Shown one piece after another: positions 30,181-32,995 of a DNA stretch of 32,995 bases; the first letter of the stretch is position 1, and every line of letters begins with the position of its first letter. A program made the translations under genes and the position numbers. Under the pieces are notes generated by a model. It made no database searches. It had not been told where the DNA came from and saw only the letters and a list, made by a program, of their open reading frames with translations. This stretch comes from Dimargaris cristalligena (taxonomy: Eukaryota > Kickxellomycota > Dimargaritomycetes > Dimargaritales > Dimargaritaceae): positions 1 to 32,995 of the forward strand of contig JANBQC010000302.1 in the NCBI GenBank assembly GCA_027576995.1. Direction: 5' to 3'.

Positions 30181-32028
30181 CTAAAACCCGCCGCCATCAG
30201 CGAGATACTTGAGTTCTTCCTCGGTCGAGGTGCGACCCAGCACTTGGTTACGGTGCGGGAATCGTCCGAATTTTTCAATCACCTCCAAATGCTTGATGGC
30301 GTAATCTTGCCCCATCTTCAGCGCTTCAGTCTATGGTGGCAGCATGGGATTAACGATGGTTAACCAGGGCACAGGTACATGTGGACAGAATAGCAGATAT
30401 ATATATAACCGACGACAGGTGGGTGAGTGGGCGAGGGTGAGGGACATGTAATGACGCAGCGGTACTCTAGAAGTTCCATAGACCAGCTAATGCGTGCATA
30501 AAACCCATGCAGTAAAGGGACACATGCGTTTCAAGGGTTACAGTGTCTCCATAAAATATAGCCCGACAGGTCTTCCCCCCCTTTTACATGGGTGACACAC
30601 CTAATCAGTTCAGCAATGATGTCACCATGCCAGTTAGTAAACTACTCATGGAGCATATAGTATTAAGTTAGTCGGGACTTACCGAGGGGTTGGCCTTGGC
30701 CATTTCGGTAAATTTTTGGACAGCCACTTTCTGGTCCTCCATGGCTTCCGAGTGTTCAAAGGGCTATTAGGTCCGAAAAAAATACACGGGATGGCATAGC
30801 TGGCTCGTGGTGAAATTGGCGTATTCCCTCCATTTGGAATATATATAATACATGTCATGCATATTGATAATGGTGCCATGTTTATACCGCGGGGTTAAAC
30901 TACCGTTCCCTCCTCCACTTACCATGTAGGCAAAAGTCCGCTCGATGGGGTGTAGTTCCAAGTCCCATTTTTTGTTAACGGCCAACTTGGCCAACGTCAG
31001 GGCCTTGGGATCGGCCTTAAAGGCCAGGGGCGAATTGCGGTAAATATTGCGGGAAAACTGGTCCATGAGGATAATGAGAGACAGGACGCCCTTGGGAGAC
31101 CCCCGGAGCTCTTGGACGTACTGGCCCTTTTCAACCACCTGTTCCAAGTCCGCCTGGAAATTATCCCTGGCCGGCCGGCATGCGGAGGGGGTGGTGGTGG
31201 TGGTGATAAAGTAGATAGGTGTGTAAATAAATGGGAAGAAGCAGTCGCTGGCCAATAAAAGGTATACTCTTTTATACAGCCTAACGGATGCCCTGACTAG
31301 CGAGAGGTGGAGGGGGGGGTGATAATCTCACACATGATATAGTCACCAGTGGAGCAAGAAGGACTACTATATTCGATTGGAAGGCGGGTAGGTTGACTTC
31401 AGAAAGGCCATCCTCACCAGAAGATACCCAAAGGCGTAGAAGAGGTAGAGGGAACCTGTCCAGATAGGTAAGGCATATAGGACCTGGGTAAATAGAGAAA
31501 CCAGCACAAAGGGCATCTATAGAGTGACACTACCCCCCTGTCTACTTTTCCCTTTATCCCCAGTACCTGTTTCCTACGTACCAACCACTATTGATATATT
31601 GTATATATAATAAAAAACCCCCAGCGGGGAATGCATACCTAATCTGGCGGTCTAACTCATCGGAGCGCTGAAACCATTCCATGCGAAAGACAAGGGGTGT
31701 GCCAGCGGCTACCTTGTCGAAGGTCCCTTAAGTCGGTTAGTCCAGCGTGGAAATGCCCAGTTAAAGAAGGCCATCGTTAGTCTAGAATATTATAGCCCGA
31801 AATGAGACCCCCTCCTTCATAGCTAACCCAGCCACCACCCGATGGGCGGAATCCCCGGACTAGAGTGGAATGCCATACAAAAAGAACAGGGGGAAAGCCA
31901 GCTCCATTTCTACTTTGGACCCGAGGGGCCTGAGCCAAAGAAGCAGGAGGTGCCAAATATAAAAATGATAGGGGCTTACCATGGAACCAAAAGGACAGTA
32001 CACGGTTCTGTAGAGCGAGGGCAGTCAT
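30181..32028 (-). CDS. DUF924 family protein (five exons)
   Basis: Reconstructed on the minus strand as exons 32028-31980, 31726-31639, 31166-30923, 30763-30683 and 30330-30181. This gives 203 residues, the usual DUF924 length. Donors are GTAAGC, GTATGC, GTAAGT and GTAAGT; all acceptors are AG and the phases 1, 2, 0 and 0 fit. DUF924 proteins are all-helical TPR-like proteins common in bacteria and fungi, without a settled function. Family motifs appear in order: VLSFWFHG at the N-terminus; EWFQRSDELDRQIRDNF across the exon 2/3 junction; LSLIILMDQFSRNIYRN; IERTFAYM joined across intron 3 to PFEHSEAMEDQ (128-138); and the C-terminal KFGRFPHRNQVLGRTSTEEE. The correct joining of YM to PFEHSE strongly supports the model. 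The introns (253, 472, 159 and 352 bp) exceed the coding length. There is no targeting signal. Confidence 0.92.
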
Positions 32029-32995
32029 AGTAAAGCAGCGGATTGATTATAATAAGCACTACAAGTTCCAATAATAATAATATAATATAAAGCAAACGAT
32101 CCAAACTAGTTTGAGTTAATTCCGAAAATTACATACAATATAACCCCAGCCTTATTAAGAGCAAGCTAGTCTGGCTGGGTCCACTGAAAATAAATGGGCT
32201 GTTGTTAAACAAATTACGAATACTGCTGAGCTGACTAATTCGCACCAGGTTAGTTTATACGTGGCGCTCATATCCGCTTATTTAGTCCTGAATTATGATG
32301 ATCCCATCCAATCGACTGCCTCTGCTCGCACCTCAGTTTCAGCTGATGTTTAGTAAAGAGAACCCCGTTTCCACATAATTCTTGAAAATATCTCTCCGCT
32401 GATGGATTGGAAACCCCCAATTAATGATTATACTGCATATAGTATCGATGAGTATTTTCGGTGGATATACAAATACAGCAAGCCGTTCTACAACCCATCT
32501 AGCTAAAATATTATTGTATAACTATACCGTGAAAATTTATTTCTTTAAATTTTAATACGATCCGTTTATTGGGAATGTCGGGATTGCCTTCAACGGGAAT
32601 CCTGTTGTATCAGCAAAGGCTATGCGTATAACAATATTACAGTACTACTGCCATTAAGGACCATGCCAAGTATATTCATACATTTATAAGTAGTACTCTA
32701 ACCCATAACTCATCACCAGGCTAATTGTTCCCAAGAAAATCAAATTCGAATATAAAAAAGTTGTAACATTAACTATTCCCAAGCAGTCACCCACCTCAGT
32801 ACTAAATTAACTGATGGGGACTTATCTTCACAAATCTAACAGGATACCAAGTAGACCCCAACATATAACCACAAGGCCCTTATTACGATTGTTACGATGT
32901 TGGGCAACATAAATAGTGATAAAATAATAATATATAAGAAATAATACCCTCAGGTACTCGAAACTAACTAAAACATAATCAAACTTCCGCAGAAG
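32029..32995. other. AT-rich right flank
   Basis: The region upstream of the DUF924 start codon. It is AT-rich with no open frame or repeat of note. The first 100 bp presumably include its promoter (an AT-rich run at 32070-32090). Confidence 0.5.

Overview
The window looks like nuclear DNA of a fungus, most likely an early-diverging (zoopagomycete or zygomycete-grade) lineage. The evidence is spliceosomal introns of about 160-470 bp with GTAAGT/GTATGT-type donors and CTAAC-like branch sites, GC-richer exons in AT-rich intergenic DNA full of microsatellites, and a fungal-type G alpha subunit, carnitine acyltransferase and Hua1-like protein. No bacterial, organellar, rRNA or CRISPR features were seen. 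The lineage assignment is inference.

Eight protein genes are supported, four of them by splicing reconstructed here with continuous reading phase. In order: a five-exon gene for a signal-peptide-bearing seven-helix membrane protein (4206-6766, +); an intronless carnitine O-acetyltransferase-type enzyme with a long low-complexity tail (10208-12661, +); a two-exon pICln gene (14120-13080, -), convergent with it; an intronless secreted protein with repeated SPVHPxVQP blocks (16193-16996, +); a two-exon group I G alpha subunit of 353 residues (19107-17852, -); a Hua1-like CxxC zinc protein (24815-23589, -); an orphan protein with a mitochondrial-type N-terminus and a coiled coil (28138-26885, -); and a five-exon DUF924 gene (32028-30181, -).

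The gaps between genes hold mostly low-complexity and AT-rich DNA. They also contain a pair of 140-bp dispersed elements with imperfect terminal inverted repeats (MITE-like, about 84% identical to each other by hand alignment), a tRNA-like Pol III locus with good A and B boxes but no convincing cloverleaf, several hairpins, and a 32-bp tandem duplication upstream of the orphan coiled-coil gene.

The genes are ordinary eukaryotic neighbours, not an operon. Two membrane-signalling components, a candidate receptor-like 7TM protein and a G alpha, lie about 11 kb apart, but nothing in the sequence shows that they work together. The least described items are the 7TM protein, the secreted repeat protein, the orphan coiled-coil protein and the MITE family.
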